36,816 nucleotides of DNA from Lachnospiraceae bacterium (GCA_017508825.1 JAFWRC010000117.1:1-36816); one strand, 5' to 3'; numbered from the stretch's first letter, positions 23,366 to 32,549 are shown. The notes: generated by a model not told the origin, from the letters alone. Numbers and translations are program-made.

Positions 23366-24307
23366 TCACTCTCCCTGCTTCCAATAGTTCGGGTTCATGG
23401 TCACCTTCCGGATCACCCAAGCCGGCAGGCACTTATAATGCTTTCCCAGCTGATAGCCAATGAACTTAAAGCCACTGTTTATGACCATTTCCGGAATCTG
23501 CAGCGGTCTGCCTTTATGCAGGAGATACGCTGTCATATTTTTGATCATCTTCACCCCTTCCGAAGAGGATGAGATCCCGCCGAACACCTCAGGAAACTGT
23601 GCCTGGGAAACGCCCAGATCAAAATTGCGCTGCAGCTGCTGCAGATTACTGTAATGATGCGAATGGATCACCCTGGCCTCCGGCACATAGGCGATCTTCT
23701 CCCCGGCATCCAGGAAATGCCTTGCATTCACCATATCTTCATTAAAGATCATGTGTTTTTCAAATCCGCCAACTTTATCATAGACCTTCCGGTCATAGGC
23801 CGCGCAGACATTGGAGCAGAAAAAGGTCTTGATCCCCATCACCGGGATATCCTCCGCCGATTTGATCACGGCCTTCGGCGGATAGTTGAAATAGCGGCTG
23901 TAGCGCTCCGTGAGCGTTGCATCCTTACCCGGCAGCTGTCTGGCATAGGCCGCAGCCGCTTTTCCTTCCAGCAGCGGTTTCAGCAGCTCTTCCACCAGCT
24001 TATCATCCACCGGCACCGCATCGTCCGTCATACAGATAAAGTAATCGGCATCCGACAGTTCCACGCCCATCCGCCTGGTGCCGCCATGATCAAACTCCTC
24101 CGCCGTGATATGCCGGATCACCAGGTCGTCGTACGGTTCCAAAAAACCGCTTTTCCCAAAATAATCATCAAAATACGCCTGTTCCGTATTGATCAGTATG
24201 ATCCGCTGCACCGGATAAGACTGCCGGTGCAGACGCTCGATCAGCTTTTTACACTTTTCGTCCGGCTTATACACCGGCACGATCACATCCACCTTGCGAT
24301 ACTGCAT
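23366..24307 (-). CDS. Family 2 glycosyltransferase (rhamnosyltransferase-like)
   Basis: The 313-residue protein has a GT-A fold typical of GT2: VDVIVPVYKPDEK at 6-18, nucleotide-binding and metal motif CMTDDAVP (Asp95, Asp96), FFCSNVCAAYDRKVYDKVGGF in the acceptor region and FNEDMVNARHFLDAG as the catalytic-base loop. HGGTRRMGVELSDADYF resembles the HGKTRN-type motif of rhamnosyltransferases. It likely adds a sugar to a cell-surface polysaccharide or glycoprotein at the inner membrane face. Its ATG lies one base after the stop codon of the large peptidase gene, with only a weak GTGGAAT ribosome site, so coupling with that gene is likely and glycosylation of surface proteins is an attractive guess. 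Confidence 0.87.
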   Translation of the reverse strand: MQYRKVDVIVPVYKPDEKCKKLIERLHRQSYPVQRIILINTEQAYFDDYFGKSGFLEPYDDLVIRHITAEEFDHGGTRRMGVELSDADYFICMTDDAVPVDDKLVEELLKPLLEGKAAAAYARQLPGKDATLTERYSRYFNYPPKAVIKSAEDIPVMGIKTFFCSNVCAAYDRKVYDKVGGFEKHMIFNEDMVNARHFLDAGEKIAYVPEARVIHSHHYSNLQQLQRNFDLGVSQAQFPEVFGGISSSSEGVKMIKNMTAYLLHKGRPLQIPEMVINSGFKFIGYQLGKHYKCLPAWVIRKVTMNPNYWKQGE

Positions 24308-24308
24308 A

Positions 24309-27300
24309 TTATTCCACTACTGCCTCACCGTTTACTACTTCAAACTGCGCTCCGTCATACCATACCGTTCCGTTGTACGCCGGATCAAACTTTCCGTTTT
24401 CCACATAGAACCAGTGCCCGTCGTACTTTGTCAGACCGGTGTACTGCGTCTGTGCCTGTCCTTTGGCGAAGAAGTACCAGTCGCCGGTCTGTGTATTCTC
24501 GGGATCCTGCATCAGACCGGAATACTCGCTGATGATACGGCCGGCGCCCACCGCAAACAGTCCGCCGTCATACGAAACAAAGGCGTTCATTCCGGTCGCA
24601 ACCTTGCCGTTTTCAATATAGAACCACTCGCCGTCATACAGGGCCAGACCCACATGCTGTGTCTGTACCTGACCGTTGGAATTGAAATACCATACGAGCG
24701 GATTACTGTGCGGATCGATCATCACGCCGTTCAATCCGGTGTCCAGAGTGCCGCCGGATACGTAGAACTTGGAGCCGTCATAATCCACGTAACCGGTATA
24801 TTTCTGGTTACGCTGTCCGTTCTCCATATATACCCATGGCGCATTCTCTTCCGTACCAAGGATCGCAATGCCGGTATGGTCACTCACCGGTTTATTATCG
24901 ACATACACCACGATGCTTCCGTCTTTCTCTGTGATGACACGCGGCGTCTTGCCGTAATCCGGCCCCGGTGCCGGTGCTTCCTCTACCGTCACTTCGCAGG
25001 TCGCCGTGATCGTCTTGTCCGCATTGGATACCGTGATCGTCGCTGTGCCTGCAGCAAGCGCCGTGATCTCTGCATCATTGTCCAGAACGCTGTCGATGCA
25101 GACCACATTCGCAGCGCTGCTCGTCCAGAGCAGATCCGTTTCCGTTGTGTTTTCCGGTGTCAAAAAGGCAACCAGCGCAGCGGTCTCTCCCACGATCATC
25201 TCCAGGGTCTCCGGATCGATCTCCAGGCCGGTCAATGCTACCGTCTGGGTCTGTACCGTAACCAGACACTCATCCGTGTAACTGCCATCCTCCGTCGTTA
25301 CCGTGATCATTGCCTCACCGGCTGCTACCGCCGTCACCTTACCGTTTTCATCTACGGTTGCTGCAGCTTCATTATCACTGCTCCAGCTCACCTTCTTATT
25401 CGTTGCATTCTCCGGCTCTACGACCGCTGTCAGGGTCTTTTCTTCACCGACCGTCAGTTCCAGCTCGTTCTCATCCAGGCTTACACCGCTGACTTCCACT
25501 ACCGGCGCTGTCACGGTCACGGTACATGTCTTTGAGAACTCCCCATCCTCAGAAGTGGCCGTGATCCCGGTCGTTCCTGCTGCAATTGCAGTAACAACAC
25601 CGTTCTTATCTACGATCGCCACATCCTCATCGCCACTGCTGAACGTGATATTCCGGTTGGTTGCATTGGTCGGAGTAACCCATGCCGCAAGCTTTTTGCT
25701 TTCCCCTTCCACCAACTTCATCGTAACCTGGTCGATCCCGATCCCTTTGACAGCGATCGTTATCTCGACTACCGTAAGTACGAAGGATGTCTCGGCTTTT
25801 CCGTCGGCTGTCGCTACCGTGATCGTTGTAGTCCCCGCTGCCAGCGCTTTGATCTCTCCGTTTTCATCGACCGTAGCCACCGTCGGATCACTGCTGCTCC
25901 AGACATACTCCGGTGTCTCTGCCGTTTCCGGGATCACCGTTACTTCTACTTTCATGGTCATGCCTGTCGTGATCGTCGCCGCCACGTTTTCCACGCGGAT
26001 CTGAAGATCCTCGCTGACCGTTACCACGCACTCCGCCTCGTAACCGCCATCGTTCGTCGTTACGGTGACCGTCGTTTCTCCGGCTGCTACTGCAGTCACT
26101 TTACCGCCTTTATCCACGGTTGCCACCGTCGAATCATCGCTCGTCCAGTTCACGCCCAGATCATCCGCATTCTCCGGTGTGATCGTTGCCGTAAGCGTTT
26201 CGGACTGTCCCGGTGACAGTTTTAATGTTTCCTGATCCAGGCTCACGCCGGTTACGTTTACCACCGCTTTTTTGACTGTCACGTTGCAGCTCGCCGTATA
26301 ACCGCCGTCCGTTGTCGTTACTGTGATCGTTGCGCTGCCGGCCTCAACTGCAGTCACTTTACCATTCTCCTCTACCGTTGCCACTGCCGGCGCATCACTC
26401 TCCCAGGTCAGGCTCTGATCGTCGGCATCTTCCGGCACGACCGTCGCACTCAGCGTGGTTATGGCTCCCTCTTCCATGGTCAGACTGGTTTTATCCAGGC
26501 TCACTCCGGTCACATGATTTACACCGGAAGTATTGCCGTCTACCGTCAGGGCTCCGATCACATAATCACTCTTGTCTTGCGTCCATTTACTGCCGCTGTA
26601 AGCAGAAAACCGGTAATAGCTCTTTCCTTCACAATGCGCCGTCGCAGAATAATACCTGCCGCTGCCGGAAATATTGCGTGTCAGAGCGATCGATGTGCTC
26701 GGTACGCCAAAGGAAACAACGACCGCATAACTGCTGCCCTTCTCCAGCACGACCGGCTCTGCAAGCTTTACCGTGTACTGTCCGCGGAAATATACATTTC
26801 CCTCCGTGGTCGAAGCCAGGGTGCCGGTATCCGGCGTCTCACCGGTCAGATCTTTATAGATCTCTACTTTATAGGAGGAACCGTTGGTACCGATATTCGA
26901 CACATTAAAATCCACAGCCTCCAGTGTTTCCGTTTCTGCGCCGGCCGCTCCGTTTACCGTATATACATTGGCAAACTTCATTTCGCTGGTACCGTTATAG
27001 GAACTGGTTGAATAGATCTGCGAATCATAATAATAGTGGTTATCATAAGGAAATGCCGTATCTGCCTCAAACACCCAAGCGCTCTCGGCAAGCGAAGTAT
27101 CCTCATAAGACATCCAGAAATAGGATCGGTAGGAAGCCTGCGGCGTTGTCGTCCAGCTGTTTCTGATAAGCCACGCGCCGTCGTTTTCCGGCTGCTTTCC
27201 GTTGACCGTATTAAAATATTCTTTCGGGAAATTATCATCCCAGCCAACCGCGATCACCGCATGATTCGTATTGGTATCCACCGGGTTCCAGAACGCATTG

Positions 27301-28169
27301 TGCGTTTCGTTATAATAGGTTTTGTTGCTACTGGGATAGGAATGATAGGATACCCCGACAGCCCCGTTTTCCCGGATGGCGCTTTTCACAAGACCGGGGT
27401 TATCTTTGATGCTGATCTCATAGGCGTTTGTCAAATAAATGGAATCCTGTCGTTCCGTAGACGCGTCCAACGCTCCGCCATCCGCGATCGCCGAAGCATT
27501 TGTATAGGGTGCGGTGCTTTCTGCCGCGTACCCTCTCTGACGCATCAGCGTCTGCGCCGAATGCCGGAGGTTGCCGCCGAAATCCAATATACTTTTATTG
27601 TCCGCGGCGGCATATGACGTGACCCCCACGGTATCGCCGCTGCCCTGCGCAGCCGCCGAAGGTGTTCCGTTATTGTACACCCAGTAAGCCAGATGCAGCT
27701 CGCTCAGATTGATATCCTTGCTTGCCATCCCATGCCGGATCAGATAGGCCTCTGCCAGAAAGACCGAAGAATGCGCCCAGCAGGTGCCATACGGATTCTG
27801 GTTCCGCGTCGCCGGAAAAGTCTCTGTCAGATAAGCCAGCCATTCTCCGTCATAGGATGCCGGGTAAGCGCTCTCCGTCGCTGCTTCCCGGGGCGCGGCA
27901 AAAAGATCCGGATCATCGATCTGTTCCAGCTCCGCACGCATCTCGCCATAGCTTAACCCTGTCTCTACTGCCGGGACATCGTGATCCTCCGGCAGATCGA
28001 TATAGCCGGGCACAAAGACAAATTCTTCTCCGTCGCCGGCGCCTTCGTAATCCTCTTCATCCGATACCACTGCCGTCACCGGTTCTTCCGCAAATACGGG
28101 CAGAGTCTCTCCCACCAGCATCGTTCCGCTCAGAAGCAGCGCCAGCAGTCGGTTCCTACGTTTTCTCAA
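24309..28169 (-). CDS. Secreted papain-family (C1) peptidase with six Big_2 domains and C-terminal surface module
   Basis: A 1286-residue exported protein. It has a signal peptide (1-27, cleavage near VFAEEP), an acidic propeptide-like stretch, a C1A cysteine-peptidase domain (about 105-370) with Gln124, Cys130 (NPYGTCWAHS), His303 (TNHAVIAVGW) and Asn337 (WLIRNSW), a beta-rich lectin-like domain (about 390-545), six bacterial Ig-like Big_2 domains (about 551-1070) and a C-terminal module of YDGxWFY repeats (about 1090-1286) shared with the next two surface genes. It probably cleaves extracellular or host proteins while displayed on the wall. The start is a TTG at 28169, supported by GGAGG nine bases before it and a consensus promoter; no ATG fits as well. 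The glycosyltransferase gene follows one base later. Confidence 0.9.
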   Translation of the reverse strand: MRKRRNRLLALLLSGTMLVGETLPVFAEEPVTAVVSDEEDYEGAGDGEEFVFVPGYIDLPEDHDVPAVETGLSYGEMRAELEQIDDPDLFAAPREAATESAYPASYDGEWLAYLTETFPATRNQNPYGTCWAHSSVFLAEAYLIRHGMASKDINLSELHLAYWVYNNGTPSAAAQGSGDTVGVTSYAAADNKSILDFGGNLRHSAQTLMRQRGYAAESTAPYTNASAIADGGALDASTERQDSIYLTNAYEISIKDNPGLVKSAIRENGAVGVSYHSYPSSNKTYYNETHNAFWNPVDTNTNHAVIAVGWDDNFPKEYFNTVNGKQPENDGAWLIRNSWTTTPQASYRSYFWMSYEDTSLAESAWVFEADTAFPYDNHYYYDSQIYSTSSYNGTSEMKFANVYTVNGAAGAETETLEAVDFNVSNIGTNGSSYKVEIYKDLTGETPDTGTLASTTEGNVYFRGQYTVKLAEPVVLEKGSSYAVVVSFGVPSTSIALTRNISGSGRYYSATAHCEGKSYYRFSAYSGSKWTQDKSDYVIGALTVDGNTSGVNHVTGVSLDKTSLTMEEGAITTLSATVVPEDADDQSLTWESDAPAVATVEENGKVTAVEAGSATITVTTTDGGYTASCNVTVKKAVVNVTGVSLDQETLKLSPGQSETLTATITPENADDLGVNWTSDDSTVATVDKGGKVTAVAAGETTVTVTTNDGGYEAECVVTVSEDLQIRVENVAATITTGMTMKVEVTVIPETAETPEYVWSSSDPTVATVDENGEIKALAAGTTTITVATADGKAETSFVLTVVEITIAVKGIGIDQVTMKLVEGESKKLAAWVTPTNATNRNITFSSGDEDVAIVDKNGVVTAIAAGTTGITATSEDGEFSKTCTVTVTAPVVEVSGVSLDENELELTVGEEKTLTAVVEPENATNKKVSWSSDNEAAATVDENGKVTAVAAGEAMITVTTEDGSYTDECLVTVQTQTVALTGLEIDPETLEMIVGETAALVAFLTPENTTETDLLWTSSAANVVCIDSVLDNDAEITALAAGTATITVSNADKTITATCEVTVEEAPAPGPDYGKTPRVITEKDGSIVVYVDNKPVSDHTGIAILGTEENAPWVYMENGQRNQKYTGYVDYDGSKFYVSGGTLDTGLNGVMIDPHSNPLVWYFNSNGQVQTQHVGLALYDGEWFYIENGKVATGMNAFVSYDGGLFAVGAGRIISEYSGLMQDPENTQTGDWYFFAKGQAQTQYTGLTKYDGHWFYVENGKFDPAYNGTVWYDGAQFEVVNGEAVVE

Positions 28170-28241
28170 ATTCCGGTTCCTCCAAGATCGTGATCGTTAT
28201 CGCAAAAATTCTTGCGTTTAACAGCTCAAAATAATCGGTTT

Positions 28242-28270
28242 ATTATACCATATTTTGTGTTGCTCTACAA
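28242..28270 (-). promoter_or_regulatory. Promoter of the C1-peptidase/glycosyltransferase pair
   Basis: TTGTAG (28265-28270) and a consensus TATAAT (28242-28247, preceded by TGG) are 17 bases apart on the minus strand. A small hairpin, CGCAA-AAATTC-TTGCG (28201-28216), sits in the leader. Confidence 0.8.
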
Positions 28271-28301
28271 TAATGGGATACGGTGCCGCCGTAAACGCAA
28301 A

Positions 28302-28328
28302 GAGGATACCATGAACCATGGTATCCTC
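28302..28328 (-). terminator. Terminator of the PPC-domain protein gene
   Basis: GAGGATACCATG and CATGGTATCCTC form a perfect 12-bp stem with a 3-base loop, 28 bp after the stop codon. The following T-tract is short (TTTGCGTTT), so efficiency is uncertain. Confidence 0.65.
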
Positions 28329-28356
28329 CTGAATCTCTGTCTATATAAAGCTTTTC

Positions 28357-30171
28357 TTACTGCACCATACCGTTCACTACGCGGAAGGTAGATCCGTCAT
28401 ACCTCACAGATCCGGTATAATTGGTTGCAAGCTTGCCTGCCTCTACATAGAACCACTTGCCGTCATACTGTGCCAGGCCGGTGTACTGTGTCTGCGCCTG
28501 CCCCTGGGAGAAGAAATACCAGGCGCCGGTCTTGGTGTTCTGCGGATCCTGCATCAGACCGCTGTATTCCTTAACAATACGGCCTGCCGCTACTGCAAAT
28601 AATCCGCCGTCATAGGAAACGAATGCGTTCAGATCAGTTCTGACCCTGCCACCTTCAATATAGAACCATTCACCGTCATACAGTGCCAGTCCCTCGTGCT
28701 TTGTCTGTACCTGACCGCCGGCCAGGAACCAGAAGGTCTTACCGTCGGAAGGATCCAGTTTCACGCCGTTCAGATCATCTCTGTATACGCCATTCTCCAT
28801 CATCACATAGGCGTTGTCAAATTTCGCAATACCACTGTAGGTTGAATTCGCCTGATACGCGCCGTTTACATACACATCATATCCGCCACGGACATTTGCT
28901 CGCAGCTCGGCATTGGTAGTGATCGGCTGCGGATTCGGAGTAGGATTCGGATTCGGGGTCGGAGTCGGGGTGGGAGTCGGGTTTGACTGGCCATCCATGC
29001 TGATGTTGATCGTATAGTCGCCCCTGCAGCTGTCCCGGTTGGTAAAGCAGAGATAATAGGTTCCGCTGCTCTTCAGGTCTACATTGAAACCGTCATAACG
29101 GAACTTATCGTCTTTCTTGCGGTCAAGCTCCTCTTCCCATACCAGCTTTCCGTTGGAATCATATACACGTACAATGTACTTTTCCAAATAAGACTTTACA
29201 TCCACGTTCAGGTTTCCGGCTGCGGAAACCGAGAACTTGTAATAATCCCATTCATCGCCTTCGCCGATCCGGCCCCGGATCTCTGTCGGAAGCGCAATGT
29301 CATTTGCCTGATCTCTGCTGTCGTTGTGTTCGATCTCGGTGTAATTGGCCGCTGTGCCTTTGGTCTCGATCTCATAGTTTCCGGTATAGGCGCCCGTATC
29401 CCCGGTATTGGTAAAGCAGATATAATAGGTACCTTTGCTCAGATCCTTTTCCAGAGTGAACTTTTTATAATCCTTTCCGGATTCGATCTTCTGATCGCCG
29501 GAATCATAGATCTTATTTTCGTTTTTATCATAAATACGGAAAATAAAGGATCCTACATAGGATTTGATCTCAAAATCCACCTTCTGATCATTGGAAACTT
29601 CAAACTTATAATAGTCCTTGTCATCGGTCATACTGATCATACCTTTGACCACATCACCGAGCACGATATTGTTTGCATTCGCAGGGGAACTGTTGTTTTC
29701 ATTTTCGGTCGCGCGGGACTTGTCAAAATCCGTATCGATCGTATATTTTCCGGTCGTATTATTGCCGGAAACCTTCAGATAATAGGTACCCTTTTCCAGA
29801 TAAAAGGCATAGGAATCCTTACGGGATTCTGTGCTGCTCAACTCCTTCTTCCCCGATTCCCAGATCCGATCATCCGACTTATACAGCTGCAGGTTGTATG
29901 TCTTCATATAAGAAGTCATATCAAAGGAAAATTTGCCGGTCTCATCCAGTACAAGTTTGTAATAATCGTCATCATCCGCATTGTCGATCGCACCGTTGAT
30001 CCTATCTCCCGGTTCAAACGGATCGGCATCCCCTCTGTTGTTATTCCACTCACTTTCCGACATAGCGAAGGCTGTCATAGCCATCCCGTCGAGCATCGGA
30101 TTCAGTATCATTCCGCCACTGAGTACTGCCGAACCGGCCAGTCCCAGCAAACTGCGTTTCCATTTCTGCAT
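28357..30171 (-). CDS. Secreted protein with three PPC domains and C-terminal surface module
   Basis: A 604-residue exported protein of unknown binding target. After a signal peptide (about 1-36, ending near TAFAMS) come three PPC (bacterial pre-peptidase C-terminal) beta-sandwich domains (about 45-155, 160-275 and 280-395), each with a DxDYYKF/DDDDYYKL strand and a GTYYL(K/C) strand; a Pro-Thr-Asn linker (about 400-420); and the C-terminal module with YDGEWFYIEGG and QTQYTGLAQYDGKWFYVE repeats (about 420-604). PPC domains usually help secretion or carbohydrate/protein binding. No peptidase domain is attached. I chose the ATG at 30171, since an in-frame GTG nine bases upstream would touch the AAGGAAG ribosome site. 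It has its own promoter and terminator. Confidence 0.88.
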   Translation of the reverse strand: MQKWKRSLLGLAGSAVLSGGMILNPMLDGMAMTAFAMSESEWNNNRGDADPFEPGDRINGAIDNADDDDYYKLVLDETGKFSFDMTSYMKTYNLQLYKSDDRIWESGKKELSSTESRKDSYAFYLEKGTYYLKVSGNNTTGKYTIDTDFDKSRATENENNSSPANANNIVLGDVVKGMISMTDDKDYYKFEVSNDQKVDFEIKSYVGSFIFRIYDKNENKIYDSGDQKIESGKDYKKFTLEKDLSKGTYYICFTNTGDTGAYTGNYEIETKGTAANYTEIEHNDSRDQANDIALPTEIRGRIGEGDEWDYYKFSVSAAGNLNVDVKSYLEKYIVRVYDSNGKLVWEEELDRKKDDKFRYDGFNVDLKSSGTYYLCFTNRDSCRGDYTINISMDGQSNPTPTPTPTPNPNPTPNPQPITTNAELRANVRGGYDVYVNGAYQANSTYSGIAKFDNAYVMMENGVYRDDLNGVKLDPSDGKTFWFLAGGQVQTKHEGLALYDGEWFYIEGGRVRTDLNAFVSYDGGLFAVAAGRIVKEYSGLMQDPQNTKTGAWYFFSQGQAQTQYTGLAQYDGKWFYVEAGKLATNYTGSVRYDGSTFRVVNGMVQ

Positions 30172-30220
30172 GTTTTGCACCTTCCTTTCATAAAGTTGGC
30201 AATATTATGTAACCTTGTTG

Positions 30221-30249
30221 ATTGTAACAGATATTCTCTTTTTTTACAA
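30221..30249 (-). promoter_or_regulatory. Promoter of the PPC-domain protein gene
   Basis: TTGTAA (30244-30249) and TACAAT (30221-30226) on the minus strand are separated by 17 bases. Confidence 0.7.
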
Positions 30250-30254
30250 GCAAT

Positions 30255-30289
30255 AAAAAAGGGCATCTCTTTTTTTCCCGAGATACCCC
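30255..30289 (-). terminator. Terminator of the FN3/Big_2 surface protein gene
   Basis: On the minus strand GGGTATCTC pairs with GAGATGCCC (9 bp, one G-U) and is followed by TTTTTTATT, 41 bp after the stop codon. Confidence 0.85.
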
Positions 30290-30329
30290 TTCATGCTTAT
30301 GTAAACAATATGCATTTATATGATCACGA

Positions 30330-31940
30330 TCACTTCACCATACCGTTTTCCACCCGGAAGGTCGCTCCGTCGTAATCTACCGAACCATTAAAATCGGCTG
30401 CCAGCTTTCCGTTAATGACATAGAACCATGCGTTATCATACCGTACCAGTCCGGTATACTGCGTCTGCGCCTGACCATCCGCAAAATAATACCAGTCGCC
30501 GGTCTGTGTATTCTGCGGATCCTGCGCGAGACCGTTGTATTCATCCACGATCCGTCCCACCGCAACCAGGAACTTACCGCCGTCATAATCCACCAGCGCA
30601 TTCATCTGTGTCTGTACTGCGCCGTCCTTGATGTAGAACCATTTGCCGTTATACTCCGCCAGTCCCTCATAGTAATACTGCACCTGGCCGTTTGCCAGAA
30701 AATAGAAGATATCCCCCCGGACCGGATCCAGCTGTGCTCCATTCACCTCCTTGGCAACCGCGCCCTCGACCATCAGGAATTTACCACCCTCATAGTCTGC
30801 CATACCGGTGAAATGATCCTTTGTGCTGCCGTCCTTCATTACAACACAGACCGTACCATCCGGCTCTCTCACCATATCCGGCTCATCACGCTTTGCATCT
30901 TCCACAGGCTTGTCCGTACTGACGGTCACGGTGCAGCGATCCGTCACTACAACCCCCGGCACTCCTACGGTAACGGTTGTCGTTCCCGGACGAAGAGCAT
31001 GAATGATCGCAGATCTGCCTTCATTTATGACTTCTACCGTAGCGATCGTCTCGTCTTCACTGCGCCACTCCACCTCGGTATCGCCCCAAAAATCCGCATA
31101 AGCCGTTTTCAGTCCGCTATCCCCTTCCTGCAAAAACAGCTCGTTCCGGTCCATTTTCATCCACCAGTCATCCCCGGCCCGGACCGTAACCGGGATTGTC
31201 ACTTTCGCATCACCGTCTATCACGTATCCCTTAATGGTAGTCCTTCCGGATTTCACGCCACGGATATAAACTTCCAGCGGATGCTCCGGATCAACTGTTA
31301 CGGAAGCTATTTTCGGATCATCGCTTTCCCATTGCAGCCACCATCCATTCTCGACAGGATCCAGATCGGATGGCATAAGCTCTATATTAACAACAATCGT
31401 ATTATCAACAGGCACCTGATACGCCTCCTGCTCCACAAGGATGTCGGTGATCGGGCAGCAGGGGTCGTTCCCCGGTATGATCCACTCCACATTATCGCTT
31501 ACTGCATAAATCTCCCCGTCATATACGGCGCAAACCCGGAGATTGTAGATATCTCCCGGTATCTCGTTTTCATCGTAATTTACACATACATTGGTATTGG
31601 TTGTCGTTTTCCCGCAGAGTTTCCAGACGGGTGTGCCTTCCTTCCGCTGCTCCTCCAATGTCCGGTCTTTATCGTGATTTACATACACTTCATAATAGTC
31701 GGGTGAAACCTTCTCATCGCCGATCATCCGCTCCACCGGATCCCAGCTCATCCTAATGGTTAGATCTTGCTCGATCATGCAATCCACATTTTCGACTTTG
31801 GGAAGGTCCTGCTCTTCTTCCAGGAAGCTCCCCTGTTCTTCCGTCTCCGGCGCCGCATAAACCATCCCGCCGCTCATCTGCGCCGCGGCCATGATCACCG
31901 ATAAGCTCATTCCCATTTTGCGTATCCATTTGTTCACCAC
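30330..31940 (-). CDS. Secreted Ig-like surface protein with C-terminal surface module
   Basis: The 536-residue exported protein starts with a signal peptide (VVNKWIRKMGMSLSVIMAAA..., cleavage near VYAAP). A fibronectin-III-like domain (about 50-160), two Ig-like domains of Big_2 type (about 165-270 and 272-350) and the shared C-terminal module (about 355-536, with YNGKWFYIKDG and QTQYTGLVRYDNAWFYV) follow. It is probably a wall-bound adhesin or structural protein. The GTG at 31940 is seven bases after AGGAGG; a second GTG follows at 31937. The longer open frame up to 32069 runs through the promoter and is not coding. A decayed copy of its 5' half lies at 35391-35623. Confidence 0.87.
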   Translation of the reverse strand: MVNKWIRKMGMSLSVIMAAAQMSGGMVYAAPETEEQGSFLEEEQDLPKVENVDCMIEQDLTIRMSWDPVERMIGDEKVSPDYYEVYVNHDKDRTLEEQRKEGTPVWKLCGKTTTNTNVCVNYDENEIPGDIYNLRVCAVYDGEIYAVSDNVEWIIPGNDPCCPITDILVEQEAYQVPVDNTIVVNIELMPSDLDPVENGWWLQWESDDPKIASVTVDPEHPLEVYIRGVKSGRTTIKGYVIDGDAKVTIPVTVRAGDDWWMKMDRNELFLQEGDSGLKTAYADFWGDTEVEWRSEDETIATVEVINEGRSAIIHALRPGTTTVTVGVPGVVVTDRCTVTVSTDKPVEDAKRDEPDMVREPDGTVCVVMKDGSTKDHFTGMADYEGGKFLMVEGAVAKEVNGAQLDPVRGDIFYFLANGQVQYYYEGLAEYNGKWFYIKDGAVQTQMNALVDYDGGKFLVAVGRIVDEYNGLAQDPQNTQTGDWYYFADGQAQTQYTGLVRYDNAWFYVINGKLAADFNGSVDYDGATFRVENGMVK

Positions 31941-32000
31941 GATAACCCCTCCTTGTATCTGAATGATCTTTGTAGTATTCTTACAAAAAGCAACAAGATC

Positions 32001-32029
32001 ATTATAGTACGCAGGATCTGAATTTACAA
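32001..32029 (-). promoter_or_regulatory. Promoter of the Ig-like surface protein gene
   Basis: TTGTAA (32024-32029) and TATAAT (32001-32006) are 17 bases apart on the minus strand. The leader holds a TTTGTA/TACAAA hairpin. The same promoter and leader, slightly changed (TTGTGA, TATAAT), survive at the decayed copy near 35680-35710. Confidence 0.8.
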
Positions 32030-32030
32030 T

Positions 32031-32070
32031 GATCCGATCCTGGCAAACAAGCGCAAACAAGCTTGCCAAA
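32031..32070 (+). pseudogene. 3' remnant of a membrane-protein gene (copy of the one ending at 36329)
   Basis: GATCCGATCCTGGCAAACAA and the following bases match the 3' coding end of the intact membrane gene (36249-36280), including codons for DLILANKLAK, but contain a 10-bp tandem duplication of GCAAACAAGC. The rest of the gene is missing. Thirty-odd further bases of the same match reappear at 32491-32534. Confidence 0.7.
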
Positions 32071-32103
32071 GCAGAAGAAAAAAAGATTATCTTTAAAGCA
32101 AAC

Positions 32104-32214
32104 GTCTAAATCTCTATTACATTTCACATTTAGACTTGCACAATGTGCGCCTTCGTCTAAATAACGTATTTTTTCACACATTTAGACGGTCGCAGCGATT
32201 GGCTTCGTCTAAAT
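32104..32214. repeat. Alternating GTCTAAAT / ATTTAGAC palindrome array
   Basis: GTCTAAAT occurs at 32104, 32155 and 32207 and its complement ATTTAGAC at 32128 and 32180, evenly alternating every 24-27 bp. The whole forms two tandem 51/52-bp units sharing TTTCACA before ATTTAGAC and CTTC before GTCTAAAT. A TATAAT box follows 6 bp after the last motif, so an operator array is possible. Confidence 0.8.
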
Positions 32215-32242
32215 CTTTGTTATAATAGCATTAATATGTGAG

Positions 32243-32443
32243 ATAAAATTCAGTAATGACCTGTTTACTATAGATAAAGACTACGATCGCATCTTAAGGC
32301 ATAAGATAGAATCATTCCGTCAGGAAACCAAGACGAAAAATAATCTCATGCTCACACTGATCACAACTTACGGTATCAAAAAAAACATGTACAGCGGTTC
32401 TGTTCAGCGCGAGATTATTATGGAGGACTTATTTGAAAGGTAA
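32243..32443 (+). pseudogene. C-terminal remnant of an AAA-type ATPase gene
   Basis: This plus-strand frame has no start codon or ribosome site and reads through to a TAA at 32441-32443. It encodes FTIDKDYDRILRHKIESFRQ followed by TLITTYGIKKNMYSGSVQRE and IIMEDLFER. I recognise this ending as that of a family of stand-alone AAA/ATPase_2-type proteins common in gut bacteria, whose C-termini carry TTFGLK..YS..VQ.E...DDLF. Everything upstream, including Walker motifs, is gone. It lies directly after the GTCTAAAT array and inside the stretch that interrupts the duplicated membrane-gene/vanZ sequence. Confidence 0.5.
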
Positions 32444-32507
32444 AGCTTTCCCGGAATCCGGCCCCGGTTCTTTCCTGCGGGCCGTCCCCCGGATCTTTTC
32501 TGCGCCA

Positions 32508-32538
32508 CAGGCAAAAAGAAAACCGATGGCCCCCGGTT
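32508..32538 (-). terminator. Possible terminator of the GGDEF gene
   Basis: On the minus strand AACCG and CGGTT can pair around GGGGCCAT and are followed by TTCTTTTTG, 12 bp after the stop codon. The stem is short. The same bases at 36310-36330 lie within the coding end of the membrane gene. Confidence 0.4.
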
Positions 32539-32549
32539 TGGTCCGGTCC

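Noticed and set aside
31941-32069. Longer N-terminus for the Ig-like surface protein
   Set aside because: It would be translated from inside the promoter and lacks a ribosome site; the signal peptide starts right after AGGAGG at the GTG 31940.
32104-32214. GTCTAAAT array as a CRISPR remnant
   Set aside because: Motifs are 8 bp, alternate in orientation and the intervals also share sequence, unlike repeat-spacer structure; no cas genes are near.
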